A stretch of 64,000 nucleotides of DNA, taken from Thysanoteuthis rhombus (taxonomy: Eukaryota > Mollusca > Cephalopoda > Oegopsida > Thysanoteuthidae). Shown here piece after piece: positions 23,853-35,160 of the stretch. The notes below the pieces were generated by a model. The model worked only from the letters and a program-made list of their open reading frames with translations. It did not search any database and had not been told where the DNA came from. The stretch's first letter is position 1. Each line of letters starts with the position of its first letter. The stretch lies in contig OY735212.1 in the NCBI GenBank assembly GCA_963457665.1, positions 56,738,038-56,802,037 on the forward strand. Direction: 5' to 3'. The position numbers were made by a program, and so were the translations under genes.

Positions 23853-25218
23853 GCTAGTAAGGAAAATCGACTGTTTTCGGGAATGAGAGAATCTACGCCC
23901 ACTGCTAAAGCCTAGTATGAACAGTCAATGCCTTTACCAAATGAACTGACATAATTGGCTCGAGGGTGAGTGCAGATCCTAAAAATAACTATTTGTCTGT
24001 GTGACTTTCTGTGTGTTTTCTGTCCTTGTTCGTTCGCAAATAAGTCTGTCTGCTGCAGGTGGTTATTGCATGAGGAGATCTCATACGACGCCATTGCTTT
24101 TGAAATTCCATGTTCTTTGTAAGTAGGCCAATGCTAAAAATGACGGCTGTCAGGTAAAATAATCTGTGCATTCGCCAAGCTGAAAGAGAGGGAAGGACTG
24201 AGGCGCTTATGACAGCGAGAGATTGCTAAGATAGAAGGGAAAAGGTCTCTGAATGAAAATATAAAAACATACAATGCTTAAAACTCCATTTATATATTCG
24301 GGGTGACTACACACACGCATATATATATATATATATGATTGACAGAAAGGGCTGTCTTTAGAATAATGCATCATGTAGCCATTTTAAAATGGTCCGTTTT
24401 CATATATTGGCAATTTCATATGGCTAAAGGTGGTTAGATTTTCACTGTTCTTCAAATAACATTAATATCAATCTAATAATACTGTTTCCGGCAATTTTCT
24501 GACTAAAAGATATTATTGACAAATAAAAGTCATTATTTGTTGTTTTTCTTGGTTTTATTTTATTGTAAAATACAAAATCATATGTATACAGTGTGGTGGC
24601 TAGGAGGCTTGCCAAGAATTTTCAAAACATGAACGCCCATATTTTATGGTAGTTCTATACAAAAACGTATTCACCAGCATTCATATCAATGGGGAAATTA
24701 TGAAATGATGACTTGTTTTTCAACAAACCTCATTACTAAATTAATCACGGTATGACAGTCAAAGTTCATAGCTATTCAGAATTGCCAATGAAAAATGGCC
24801 CATCTCAAAATGGCTACATAAAGCGTCATCGCAAAGATAACAGATATATTAGTTTACATGGATCTAAGACAAGGGAACGGTGATTCAGAGATTTTTTTTT
24901 CGCTCTAATCTTCCAAGTGGGAGGACTAATCTGTCTTGAAAATCAGTATTCAAACTCTTTAACCTTTACCTAACTCTAATATCAGCTGCTGGCAATCGTG
25001 GAAAAAACACAACCATCACAACAAACAAACAGGCCCAAGATGAAGAGAAGTTCAATTTAATGAATGAATGTATAATTCATATCTAGATGTTTATACTTTT
25101 ACTTACCAACATTAATCTTATTCATGAACTAATTCACTCTTTTACAATATGTTCGCTCAATTTCATGTAAGTATTGAACTCATCTTTATGACCTATAATG
25201 CAACACGCACACACACGA

Positions 25219-25276
<58 letters not shown>

Positions 25277-25633
25277 GTACACGTTAGTGAGGATGATAAA
25301 TTGCTCTTGTTCATAATCAAATTTCAGTTCGAAAAAAAAGAAAGTTCCTTGTATTCGTAATGATACCTTGTCTTGGGGCTTAGTTTGCTGAGTTCACATC
25401 TTATACGAACGGTATTTAAAGTTTTGTGTTTTTTTCTTATCATTCAAGAATTTCATGTAACACTGCTTAGCAAAAATGCAAAACACGCACATAATCCATT
25501 CATGAAAATACCCTAAACGTAGAAACTTGAAGACCGTGATTTGGTATAATTTTAATGTTATGTCTTGTAACGCAATGTAAACAGCATAGATAAAGAAACA
25601 ACAACAACAACAACAATCTCTCTCCCCCTTCTC

Positions 25634-25672
<39 letters not shown>

Positions 25673-25681
25673 CTCGTTCTG

Positions 25682-25725
<44 letters not shown>

Positions 25726-25794
25726 TGTGTGGTTGTTATTGATAATCACCTATATAAGATAGCAAGCTACAAGTAGTTTAACAGGTCCCATAAA
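23853..25794. other. Unannotated stretch with several microsatellites
   Basis: It contains (TA)n at 24320-24337 and 25222-25275, (CAA)n at 25598-25616, (CTAT)n at 25634-25670 and (TA)n at 25685-25722. No gene recognised. Confidence 0.55.
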
Positions 25795-26108
25795 AATAAT
25801 AAAATAGTTTTTATATCAAAATCATAGCTTAAAGGTCGATGGTGTTTGATCAACACTGTTGTGAAGTAATGATTATACATCTGTTTTGTTTTTAAGTCCC
25901 CGGAACGGTTACATGGCAAACAATTGATGATCACAAGAAAAATCCACATGTAGTACCATGATATCAAAATATGTGTAAAACATAGAAAAAATACTATAAA
26001 GAATTAAATAAATTACATAAGCAGATATTGGGAAATAATTGAGATGACACTATATTTTGGGGAAAATGCGCTTATGTATTTAGTGTTTAAAGCTGTAAAG
26101 CGTTCTAG
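25795..26108 (+). repeat. Dispersed repeat family C, copy 2
   Basis: It shares TATCAAAATCATAGCTTAAA, CCCCGGAACGGTTACATGG and AGAAAAATCCACA with copy 1. It shares the end block AGTGTTTAAAGCTGTAAAGC with copy 3 at 38.9 kb. The 5' end is shorter than copy 3. Confidence 0.7.
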
Positions 26109-26954
26109 ACTGCACACACACACACACATGAAACAGGGCCATGCTAAAACTGCTGATGAACCCAAAATTAAAGGATAAAATTAAAAGTAAAATTTTAAAA
26201 ATACAACGAAATTTCATACACCAATATGTCGCATGTGTCGTTAAAGTTTGTCTTAACTTGATCGTCAACAATCTTAACTGATCAAGCTGAATTTGGTGAT
26301 ATTGTTCAGTGGGAAATATCTCATCCAAGACATTGCAAGCCATTCGTTCATTCTCACAACATCTCCAATGATATACAGATATGTGTAAAAAAAAAAGCGT
26401 GGTATGACCAAACCTACTTTTTTCATTCAATCTTTAATGTAAAAATCAATAAACAAAAACACACCAATTTTGTAAAGTTTTCAAATGCACGTATATGTGA
26501 AAATTTTCACAAGACAATTCAACTCAATCTTTCCCTCTAAAATTAGTTCAAAGAAACGTCCCTAATGCACTCTCTGTGTGTTTGTGTATGTGTTTGCGCT
26601 TGTAAATGTACGTACTGGAGCAGGTGTTACCTCAGCTCTTCTTTGGTATCCTCTTTGTGAGGTCAGGTATGTTCTGATCGCTAAATGGGAAGCACTTGAT
26701 TCCCTATGACCTTCCAAACAAAGCTACCTTCTACATTTGCCATTTGATGACGATTCGGTGGGAAATACTGCTTCAGTTGTATTTTTAGAGACGCGAAGTC
26801 AATGAAACCTGATTTAAATGCTTAACAATAAAACTATTCGCTAACGTTCCTCTTTTCTCCATCTTATGAGGTAGAATAAAATTAACAGATAAAAGCAAAA
26901 GACAAAATGAAACCGTTTCTTTAGATTCGATAATGAGTGAATGGTTAATTTTTT
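26109..26954. other. Unannotated stretch
   Basis: It starts with a short (CA)n. The 116-codon minus frame at 26080-26430 overlaps the family C end and has no recognisable domain. Confidence 0.4.
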
Positions 26955-26996
26955 CCAGCCCTGTAGCTCAATTGGTGCGGCCTATACGCACGGTAT
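26955..26996 (+). repeat. Truncated tRNA-like SINE head
   Basis: CCCTGTAGCTCAATTGGTGC contains a perfect box A (TAGCTCAATTGG). No B box follows, because the sequence switches to family B-like GCTAGCCAGCCA at about 27002. Confidence 0.5.
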
Positions 26997-27224
26997 ATAC
27001 ATAGCTAGCCAGCCATACTTAAAAACCAAAGAAATCCAAACAATTTTGGTGATAGTTACGATTGACAACTTTAAATAACGTGAATATGGATCTTTCTTGT
27101 ATGTTTTTTAGTTTTACACTAGTTAAGGCGGATCTCCACCAGTTTCTATTTCCAACGAGCAATATTTTGACTCTAGATGAAGCTTGGGATGTTGGTGATG
27201 AAAGATACAGACACAAGAGTTAGT

Positions 27225-27468
27225 TACCCCCACCTCAATAGGTTTTATTGGGTGTTTTTATTTACAATGTGAGTTTATGCTAAATTGGTCGATAGTTAGC
27301 ACCCACTTGTTTTGTTTGTTTGTTTTTTACAATTTTTAGCGATCCAACAAAAGAACAGAAGTAATTTATTTATTGATCAACCCTTTTTTTTCATTCTGAC
27401 GTTGATCACGTGACTCTACCCATTGAGTGACTCATCTGGCCTGTTATTAGTATCATTAGCTTTTTCCA
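27225..27468 (+). repeat. Dispersed repeat family B, partial plus copy
   Basis: It contains TGAGTTTATGCTAAATTGGT, AGTTAGCACCCACTTG, CAACAAAAG, TGATCAACCC and TTGATCACGTGACTC, in family order. The 5' third is missing. Confidence 0.65.
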
Positions 27469-27479
27469 AGCCCTCAGAG

Positions 27480-27713
27480 TCAGGACATAAAACAAGCAGA
27501 TTCAAAGAGTTTAGACGTACAAAAACTATGGATGATACTAGATAGTTGGGCCGGGCGGCTTTCCATCTTGGAATCTGACCAAGACGTCAAGAAATCGGCG
27601 TCAGTAGGTATAGTTGGATCTAGAATTAATCGTGCGGCTGGTACCGACCGACGTTCAGGTTTAAGAGGAGTGCGCTGTTGTTGTTTTGGCTTTTTGGATC
27701 CTAATTGTTCCAT
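27480..27713 (-). CDS. Possible coding segment, unknown product
   Basis: The minus-strand frame of 77 codons begins MEQLGSKKPKQQQRTPLKPE and has a protein-like N-terminal half (basic/Q/P-rich, then PTIPTDADFLTSWSD). The segment is visibly more GC-rich than its surroundings. I recognise no family. An opposite-strand frame (27532-27858) covers the same bases, so the direction is uncertain. No clear splice acceptor or promoter was seen. It could be a first exon, an old transposon fragment or chance. Confidence 0.2.
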   Translation of the reverse strand: MEQLGSKKPKQQQRTPLKPERRSVPAARLILDPTIPTDADFLTSWSDSKMESRPAQLSSIIHSFCTSKLFESACFMS

Positions 27714-27860
27714 GAAAAATGAGGCGAGATGCGCTTACCCCAGCTTTGAATGCCAATTTATTTTCTTGTTTTCTACGACCGCTTTCTTTAAAACGACTCA
27801 AGATAAATTGCCAAGATGTTTCAACCCAGTTTTCTATTCATCCCAGGTTGTCCGATGATG

Positions 27861-28559
27861 GACGATGATGGAAAGGGAAAGAATATGGTGTAAATCTAAC
27901 TTTCAGAGAATTTATCACGATTTGTTGCCTTCCTATCATATTAGATACAGAGTATTTCAGAGTAAATAAAGAGACTCACCGAAATAAGTACAGTACTTAG
28001 AAAAAGAAAACATACCGGATCGAATTGGAAAAAATAACACATGGCTCCATAACTGCATGAATTATCCCCATTTTGATATCCATACAACTGGGGGGGGGGT
28101 AGCTGTCAATACCTATTATGCTGTTTGATTATAGAAATATCATTTGCTACCCCCATGAAACATTATTGATAGATAAAGCACCCAAAAGTATTTTTCATTG
28201 TTATTCAAGCAGAGAGTTGGTATTTTTGGAGCAGTAATGATGGAATTATCAATAATCAGATCATCTTCTGTTGAAGATTGATTCATTTTTGGTAGACCTT
28301 TTGTTACGTATTTTAGTTATTTCAATTCTAAATTATCTGTCAATAAATATGAGGTATTGGTTGATGTTTTTCTCATCAAAATGAACATTGATTTTGAAGC
28401 TGTCCTATTCTACATTATAGTCAATGAAGATTTGTTTTTCTCCTTTCTCCAACATAAATTTGATCTTTTATCTTTCTTGCCAAAACAGGAAAAAAACTTG
28501 ACAATTTAATTTTAAAATCTCCATCACATTCTTAGGATAAGGTGTCCGGGACCTTTGAT
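27861..28559. other. Unannotated stretch
   Basis: AT-rich, with a poly-G run at 28090-28098. Nothing recognised. Confidence 0.4.
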
Positions 28560-28742
28560 AATAACGAATTATATCTCCATGTACATTGAGTCTGCACAAA
28601 AATGCATATATTTACATAAGTAAATTCACTTTCAGCATTATCGTCTCTGATGTAAATGGACATGATGTCTCAGGTATAACAAGCTGATATTTAAAGTTTT
28701 GCGAATTTCTTAGTTTAAACAATTGAATTATTTATTTTTGTC

Positions 28743-28973
28743 TTGTTTTTCTTTCATTCCATTGACTTTACTCGCAACGGCCAAGTTGTTTTACATTTGC
28801 CCGTTGAGCAAGGCTCATGGATCAATAAAAACAGATTTGTCCGTAACCTTAGGGGTCTTTTTGACGACGCTACCGATCAAGTCACGAAGACCCAACGACT
28901 AGTGAAATTCAAATTTAACCATGTCATAATATCAGGTCCAGCATGTCACTCAAAAGGAACTGTCGAGCGGTAA
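28743..28973 (+). CDS. Possible coding remnant, unknown product
   Basis: The frame of 76 codons contains a coherent stretch (NGQVVLHLPVEQGSWINKN then FVRNLRGLFDDATDQV) with balanced composition and higher GC than the flanks. I cannot name a family. It may be a fragment of an old mobile element or a lone exon. It ends just before a minus-strand family B fragment. Confidence 0.2.
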   Translation: MFFFHSIDFTRNGQVVLHLPVEQGSWINKNRFVRNLRGLFDDATDQVTKTQRLVKFKFNHVIISGPACHSKGTVER

Positions 28974-28984
28974 ACGGTCTTCTG

Positions 28985-29065
28985 GCAGCACCCTGTATTA
29001 GGGGTGATTAATGAATTAGTTTTTTCTTTCGCCTTTTGTTAGGCTGTAATTCCCAAGAACGACCG
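28985..29065 (-). repeat. Dispersed repeat family B, short minus fragment
   Basis: GGGGTGATTAATGAATTAG, then CGCCTTTTGTTAGGCTG, is the minus-strand form of the CAACAAAAGGCG ... TGATCACCC block. Confidence 0.55.
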
Positions 29066-29208
29066 CTTTTTAAATGGACACTTTAGCATAAACTTATATT
29101 GTAAAATGAACCCACCACTAAAAAAGGTGATTTTTTTTAAAGTTTTTTTTTTTTTTAGACATAATAAAGCGTGAATATTGAAATTTTCAGCTCTCTAGAT
29201 AATAATAA

Positions 29209-29605
29209 AAAGCCTGGCTGCTGCAGGGTCAAACTCAAGCCATAATTCCGACTGAAAATAATTACTGCAATTTTTGTATTGAATATATGATAAATAAGAT
29301 TATCCAAATATTTTCTGGTATCCATGTATTTATTTAATAGAATGAAATAAGCTCAGCGTATTTGTATGATGAATTTTCGTTGAGCTAGTCGTTTTAGCTC
29401 AGTTAGTTAGACAGCCTCCTGGCAAGCGTTTGGTTGTGACATCAAATCACGGTATGGAGAATGTGGATTTTACATATTGGTTTACATCCCCTCATTTTGA
29501 TGAAGATTGTTCTTGTTACGGTTGGAAAACAAAGGCAACTCCACAATGGAACTGGAGTTAGACTAAATTCTTGAATCTATACTGGTGCTCAATGACGGCA
29601 ACGAC
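29209..29605 (+). repeat. Composite SINE: non-tRNA leader plus tRNA-like head, (ACG)n tail
   Basis: The leader of about 180 bp (GACTGAAAATAATTACTGCA and following) is shared with 50968-51150. A tRNA-like head follows: TTTAGCTCAGTTAGTTAGAC (box A), then a degenerate B box near 29430. It ends in an ACG-rich tail at 29597-29612. The second copy has a better B box. Confidence 0.65.
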
Positions 29606-29689
29606 GACGACGACAATACGTAATATCGATCAGGTTTCTTGTCAAGTGTTCTCAGTGAGGAAATTTATTGTTTGCTTTTGTCAGTTTTA

Positions 29690-29960
29690 CTCTTCGCGAT
29701 AAATTTAGCGCGTTTCCTGTTTTAGCAACGCCGGAATTCACCATTTAGCGGTATGTTTCAGAATTTTAGCCATTTTGGCTAAATCTTGTCATTTTAGCTG
29801 TTATGATTGCTAACAATGTATTTTAGAGTGTTTTGCGATTTTTAACGCTTTTTTTTTTGGCCGATTTAGCGCGAAAATATTTTTTTGGAAGTGGTTTTGA
29901 GTTAGCAATACATTTTTCGCTTTTGACCACTCATCCAAAACATTTGTTTTTTTTTTCTAT
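29690..29960. repeat. Possible decayed relative of the hAT-like MITE
   Basis: This stretch is rich in the words TTTAGC, AGCAACGCC and GCGATTTTTAACGC that characterise the MITE copies at 30151 and 61524, but no clean inverted ends were found. Confidence 0.3.
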
Positions 29961-30150
29961 TCAATAAAACAAATCAAGCTTCATTGTAAATTATGGCAGT
30001 TCAGTGTTGTTCTGGCTCAAGCGTATGATGAAGCAAGGGGTGGGTGATCGTAATGAAATATATAGAGAGAAGAGAGACTTCCCTGACCCAAATGATGGCT
30101 CGAAAGAGAAACATATGAAGTAGCAAGTATAGGAATGAGAAAGAAACATA

Positions 30151-30345
30151 CAGCGTTGCCAAGTTGGCATTTTTTTGCGTTTTTGCAATGGGAAAATCGC
30201 TAAATTGGCGCTGTCATCTCGGCCATCCAGTGGGATTCTTTTTTGTGTTAGGGGGCCATTTTTGGAGTTCTCTGGTAATTTTTTTTATTTAGCACTTTTT
30301 GGCAGTTAAACTTTTGTGAAAATATTCCTCGAGTTGGCAACACTG
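30151..30345. mobile_element. 195-bp MITE, hAT-like
   Basis: The left end CAGCGTTGCCAAGTTGGC is matched in inverse by GAGTTGGCAACACTG at the right end. Length is 195 bp with no coding capacity. CAG-starting inverted ends are typical of hAT elements. The flanking 8-mers GAAACATA and AAAAAATG agree at only 5 of 8 positions, so the target duplication is weak. A same-sized relative lies at 61524-61719. Confidence 0.65.
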
Positions 30346-30477
30346 AAAAAATGCCCCTATCTATTTACACATACCGGGTTTAAATGCTAAAAATACAACT
30401 GCAGTTATTGTGCTATTTCAATTCCGTGTGTTTATGAGATCTACTTTCTTCATTTGACTTCCGGTCGTCAAAGTGTC

Positions 30478-30945
30478 AGGTTGGCGGTTACAATTACTTG
30501 AAACCGTCAAGCAAAACTGCCTGCATACTTTTCTAAGTTGATCTGGGAGGTTATGTATATATAATGCGTAGAGGCAGTGCCAGTGAAGTTATAAGGCTGA
30601 AAACGTGAACCTTCACTCCCTATTATGTCTACAAAATTGGGGGGGGGTATATCCCACGAGAAAGTTTTTAGCTGGGGTTCAATTTGCAATGAAAGTTTAT
30701 GCTAAATTGATCCCCAATTTTGCAAACATTAATGCTTTTAATTTTTATTTGTTTGTTTTTTTTTGGGGGGGGGGCTTTTGTAGTGATGACTGTCCAACAA
30801 AAGCCTTAAAGGAGTAACTTATTAATTGATCGTCTCCATTTGAAAAAATCAATTTATCACCCCTCACAGTGCATGTTGTCAAAAGATGTTGCTCACACAG
30901 AGGTTTTTATCGAGGGGGATAACCAGACCTATTGTATCATTCTTT
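30478..30945 (+). repeat. Dispersed repeat family B, near full-length plus copy
   Basis: It has GAAACCGTCAAGCAAAACTG (30500), GTTCAATTTGCAATG (30677), GTTTATGCTAAATTGATCCC (30695), a poly-T/poly-G junction (30759-30774), CCAACAAAAG (30792) and AACCAGACCT (30921). It lies in the intron or flank just upstream of the channel exon. Confidence 0.75.
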
Positions 30946-31301
30946 ACCCCAAACGTCTGAATTCGATACTTTAATGTTCGAGGCATTTGATTCAGGAAAA
31001 TTATTAACCTTAACCTTTAATCTCTACTGTACACTTCGATTAGACTTCTTGTGGGCCAACACGCTGGCTCCCAAAGAGAACTGCTCATAAACGGTTGCAC
31101 CAAATGTCAGCATTACATTCGGTTGGAGCACACTTTTCGGAAGTACCTCATGAATGTAATCATTGTAGTAAATCAGAGTTTTTTTCCGTTAAAATTACCC
31201 GTGATAACTTGGTCCACAGGAACAACCAGAATTGAATCAGAGCAGGAGGAAAATAAACTTATTGATGACATTATTGTATTTTTTTTTTTGTTTGTTTGTA
31301 G
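30946..31301 (+). other. Intron sequence upstream of the channel exon
   Basis: This non-coding stretch lies between a family B repeat and the exon. It ends in a pyrimidine-rich tract and AG at 31300-31301. I see no conserved coding frame. The open frame that crosses the splice junction here is in a different phase from the exon and is incidental. Confidence 0.6.
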
Positions 31302-31430
31302 GTTCGAGTCCAGATCGTGGTGCAGTTCGCCAAGGTCGGGGAGATTGATACGTTGAAGGAACAGTATTCAGCTGACGTTATAGTCAAAGGAAAATGGCGG
31401 GAACCGGCCCTGGACGGACAAACGCATACG
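31302..31430 (+). CDS. Single internal exon of a Cys-loop ligand-gated ion channel subunit (extracellular domain, beta1-beta2/loop D)
   Basis: This 129-bp exon encodes 43 residues in phase 0 with no stop. It begins right after a strong acceptor (a long T-rich tract ending TTTGTTTGTAG) and ends at a donor reading ACG|GTTAGT. The peptide contains VGEIDTLKEQYSADV followed by KWREPALDG. That pattern matches the start of the ligand-binding domain of pentameric Cys-loop channels: a hydrophobic beta1 strand, an acidic turn (IDT, where nicotinic subunits have VDE), then beta2 and the loop D tryptophan of the W-x-x-x-x-L type. The GEIDTLKEQ...WREP version is typical of divergent invertebrate subunits such as the annelid/mollusc Alpo-like group; that assignment is from memory. 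The subunit would sit in the plasma membrane and gate ions on ligand binding. I found no neighbouring exon (signal peptide, Cys-loop or M1-M4), so flanking introns are probably many kilobases long, or the exon is isolated. Composition is clearly more GC-rich than its surroundings. Confidence 0.85.
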
Positions 31431-32995
31431 GTTAGTCAGACAAATCTTTTCAAAATAATTTAACCTTTCACTTTGTCTTCTTTCTCTCATTAAACTCATC
31501 TCGTTTGCCTAATTTAGTTTCAGTAACCATTCATAATGTACTCACACATCTAAATGCAATCATCAAATCATCATAAAACACTCATCAGCCAGGAAACTAA
31601 CAAACACATCGACATCTCAAAGTTTTCATTTGTGGTTTAAAAAAAAATGACGGTTGCTGAATCAGTATAAAGTGTTTGTGAATACAGAAGAATAAATGTC
31701 TTACCAGTCCCATTCAAAAAGTCACTGAAAGCGGGAAACTTCACCCAATTTTTTACAGATCAAATGTGGAACTCTTCAGCCAGATTTTCATCTGCATAAA
31801 GTCGGAAACAGCTACCAGTCCTCCTTCAAAATTGATTTTATGAGCAGTGACTATCTCTTTAGGAAACCGCAAACAACTTACTTAATACAAGGTTGTGAAT
31901 GATGTATTAATGATTTTTAAGCTATATGACTTTCCAGGTGAACAGCAATAATTACGATTTGAGGCAAATAACCTCAAGAAAATCATGGATCCAATTTATG
32001 TCATATTGAGCCCTAGAGTGCGAAAGAGTACAATAATGACCAAAACAACGAGTAATAAGGAAATGCAGAGATCTTATTCGAAGTTCACTCTTTGGTTGAA
32101 GGGATACAAATAAACCTACTACTCTATTGCCTGTCAGATAAGAGAGCATTGAATGCTTTTTCTAGAACCACAATAAGCATCAGGATGAAAAGTGGCATTC
32201 CATTGTTAGTGAGGACATAAGATCTCACGCAAAAGACAGCAAAGTGATAGGACTATTGAAGAATAAGAGATCTCAACCATCTTTTATGGATAAATAAACA
32301 TTGAACGCAAAAAGTCTTATTTATTTCTTTATTGGTCAATTGATTCAACATTTCCGTTAAAAAAACAACGTGCAAACTGTTTGCTATTCACAAAATGTCA
32401 ACATAAATATTTGAGAGGTTTATTTGGTCAGAATTTTGCTTCATGAGGCACAAAATCAGTTTATCAGTGTCGAGTCCCACAGTCAAACCTCCGGGTGGCA
32501 TTAGTACAACCTGATAGGACAAAAGAAAAAAGTGGCCAGGATAACGCTAAACGATTGTTCCTATTCATAATCAACATCGTAGAAAAAATGTACATAATGA
32601 GAATTTTCACGCATGAAATCAATGTTCGATACAATTGATTAAACATTTAATGTTCCTATCAAATATGTTCCTAGATTTTTCACTATTTCAATCATTTTCC
32701 AGTTAACCAGCTTATCCCCCCTGTTGGTGGATGCTGTTGTGCACGCTTTCGTCGAGAATGTATTTATAATTGAGAAAATGTTTCTGGTGCACGAATATAA
32801 AAATTACAAACAGATTTTCTTAACGTAAAGGTATGTGTGCAGCTTAATGAAACATTACTGGTTACTTGTCACTCAGTAAGTGCATTTGTGTGACTTCTTT
32901 TTACACTTTATCAATGTACGATAATAGCACAAAGAGGCAGTTTGTAGGAAAAGGAATACAATATTACATGCAAGAATTTATAGATACCTACTAAG
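31431..32995 (+). other. Intron or flank downstream of the channel exon
   Basis: It starts with the donor GTTAGT. AT-rich, without another exon of the channel that I could recognise and without a clear repeat. Confidence 0.5.
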
Positions 32996-32999
32996 TCTG

Positions 33000-33190
33000 A
33001 TACAAAGGCCTAACAGCAGGGGACCCATTTAGGGTCAAAGTCTATATATCAACGTTGGTCTCCGGAACTAGCTTGCTAACCATTATTTTGGGGCAGGTTC
33101 CTTTGGAGATATTTACTAAACTTACTGATCCAGGATAAGGCCACAGGTATGGTGTGCACAGTTAATGATAGCGCTGAGCTGATGACCTGG
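33000..33190 (-). repeat. tRNA-derived SINE fragment
   Basis: CTAGCTTGCTAACCATTATT (33069-33088), a minus-strand box A block, and GATAAGGCCACAGG (33133, tail block) match the family at 49.2-49.6 kb. Confidence 0.5.
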
Positions 33191-33574
33191 AATAAATTTA
33201 GCTGAAGCGAAGAAAACCACTTTGAGCTAATTTTCGTTATTTGAATTTAGCTCCTGTTTGGTATTTAGAATTTTAGTATGTTGTAGTTTCGTCAAAGAGC
33301 TTTCCGAAAAAATAGCATGCAAATATCAGATTATCAAGGTGTACATGAATGATTTGTTGGACAAATAAATAATACGTTCGTTTGCATTCAACATACAGTT
33401 TACTTAAAGCTCTGTGTGTAAGCTACAACTTGTTTGAATTTCAGTTCTCTAAATCTGTTGCACGTTTTTGAAGTCAGAACGAAATAAAGCTAAATTCACT
33501 TAACAAAAGTTTACCGATTATTCTTGCTTCCCCTAAATCTTTAGTGGTTTACCAATTCGACGTTTCCGTTCGGT

Positions 33575-33800
33575 TTGCCCAGAACAGGGCACAACCAGTC
33601 AGGAATGAACGAATGGATGATCTGCGTAATTAGTTGGCTAACCATAGGATTAGGGCTGGCACACTTTTCCCAGGTTACAAGGCTGCAATAGTGGAGCACC
33701 GATTGATAGTCGAGCACAGTTCATTGATTGATGGACTGTGAGACAAGCATGCTAACCATAACTCCACGACAAGCGCCCTTCCGTGTAGGCACTTGTATAC
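33575..33800 (-). repeat. tRNA-derived SINE, probably two overlapping fragments
   Basis: Two minus-strand box A blocks lie close together: GTTGGCTAACCATAGG (33632) and AGCATGCTAACCATAACTCC (33746-33765). This suggests tandem or nested insertion. Confidence 0.5.
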
Positions 33801-35090
33801 GTGCGTCAAGGAGGGAGAAAAAAAAGGAGAATCATGATTCTACGTTTTAAAAGATATTATTCCACATCATAAAAGAGGTGAAAGAGAAATCTGTGGAGAG
33901 ATGTAGAAAACAATCTGAATGCTGAATATATATATATATTGTTTTGAAAAGAACTGAAATAAGATGCGATATGTTGTCGCGAATCTTTGCGTGTATGTAT
34001 AGATATATTTCCTCGCTTTAGATATACGTATGCGTGTGCTTATAAATGCGTGTGTGTATGTGTCCTTTTTAGTCTTTGTCAGGTTTTCTATAAACCATGC
34101 CTTTGAGTGTGTCAGTCTGTTCGTGGTACTGCATGTGTGTTGGTGTTAGTACATGATAGAATCAAGAGAGAACGTGTTTTTATATATTCACACGCATTTA
34201 ATAAATGCAAGTCACAGAAGTCTCTATACATCTTTCACATAGGATAAAAAGTATTGATAATGAATTAACATCGCGTGAGTCTTAGCGATGTTTTCCGAAA
34301 GACTTAGCCGAACGAATTCCAGGATTTGCATTAAATGGATTTTCAGTAAGACATACAATTTTTAAACGATTGATCAGATATTTACTGAGGTATAAATAAT
34401 CTTCTGAAACAATTACTGAATTTGGATAATTAAATAGGAATTGAAACAGATTTATGCATACATTTATCACAAAACAGCTGAATATATATGTGTGTATGTG
34501 TGTGTATCTTTGTATGTATGTGTCTGTACAATAATTGTATGTATGCATCTTAAATATTTTCCAAGAAGATGAATGCATATATTCGTCGCATGAGAATGTA
34601 CTATATTGGGCAACATGGTATGACCGAAGATGTTACATGCCTTTCGTGTTCAAAAACGTGAAGTAATAGAAGGAGGACACAACGTGTCACAGGATCACAT
34701 GACCAAGGAGACGTCACCAGGCTCTGATGTAGATTTTAACCAAGGAAATATTAAATGAAAGCGACCAGCATTAGCTCTACCAAAGGCGGCCGGGTTCTTT
34801 TATCTTTTTCATACGTTCGGAAGTAGTCAGACTACTTGAAAAGAAGAAACCGTTTCCCTTGTTTGACCCAGACGATGCAAAAGAAGAAAGACTTCTCCCT
34901 TGTCCAACTCATCTTTTCCTCTCCATTGTACATCCTAATAAAACGAGGCAGGCTATTAATCACAGAACAGAGTTGTGTGTGTTTTTTCTACTTCTACCAA
35001 TACGACAGGAGATCAATAGTGTACACGTCAAAAATATTCCACTGACAAATCCGTTACATTTGGCATTGTAACAATTCTTTTACTGTATTT
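33801..35090. other. Unannotated stretch
   Basis: TG-rich and TATG-rich words occur at 33990-34060 and 34480-34530. Only chance frames are present. Confidence 0.4.
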
Positions 35091-35091
35091 C

Positions 35092-35160
35092 AGGGCTTCA
35101 CGAATTTTTTTTCCAATCACGACCCCCTTTGATGAGTATCTTTCATGGACCCTCACTCAT
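35092..35160 (+). mobile_element. Possible left end of a hAT DNA transposon
   Basis: CAGGGCTTCACGAATTTTTT, then CACGACCCCCTTTGATG, resembles the CAGGGGTTCTxAAxxTTTTT...GACCCC termini common in hAT elements. A matching inverse end is only hinted at (GGGACCCCTCCATG at 36677). No transposase frame was recognised between them. Confidence 0.3.

Noticed and set aside
31300-31311. GGTTCGAGTCC-like word (perfect tRNA B box) at the exon start
   Set aside because: It spans the splice acceptor and the first codons of the channel exon. There is no box A upstream and the following 43 codons match a conserved protein family, so it is a coincidence and not a SINE.
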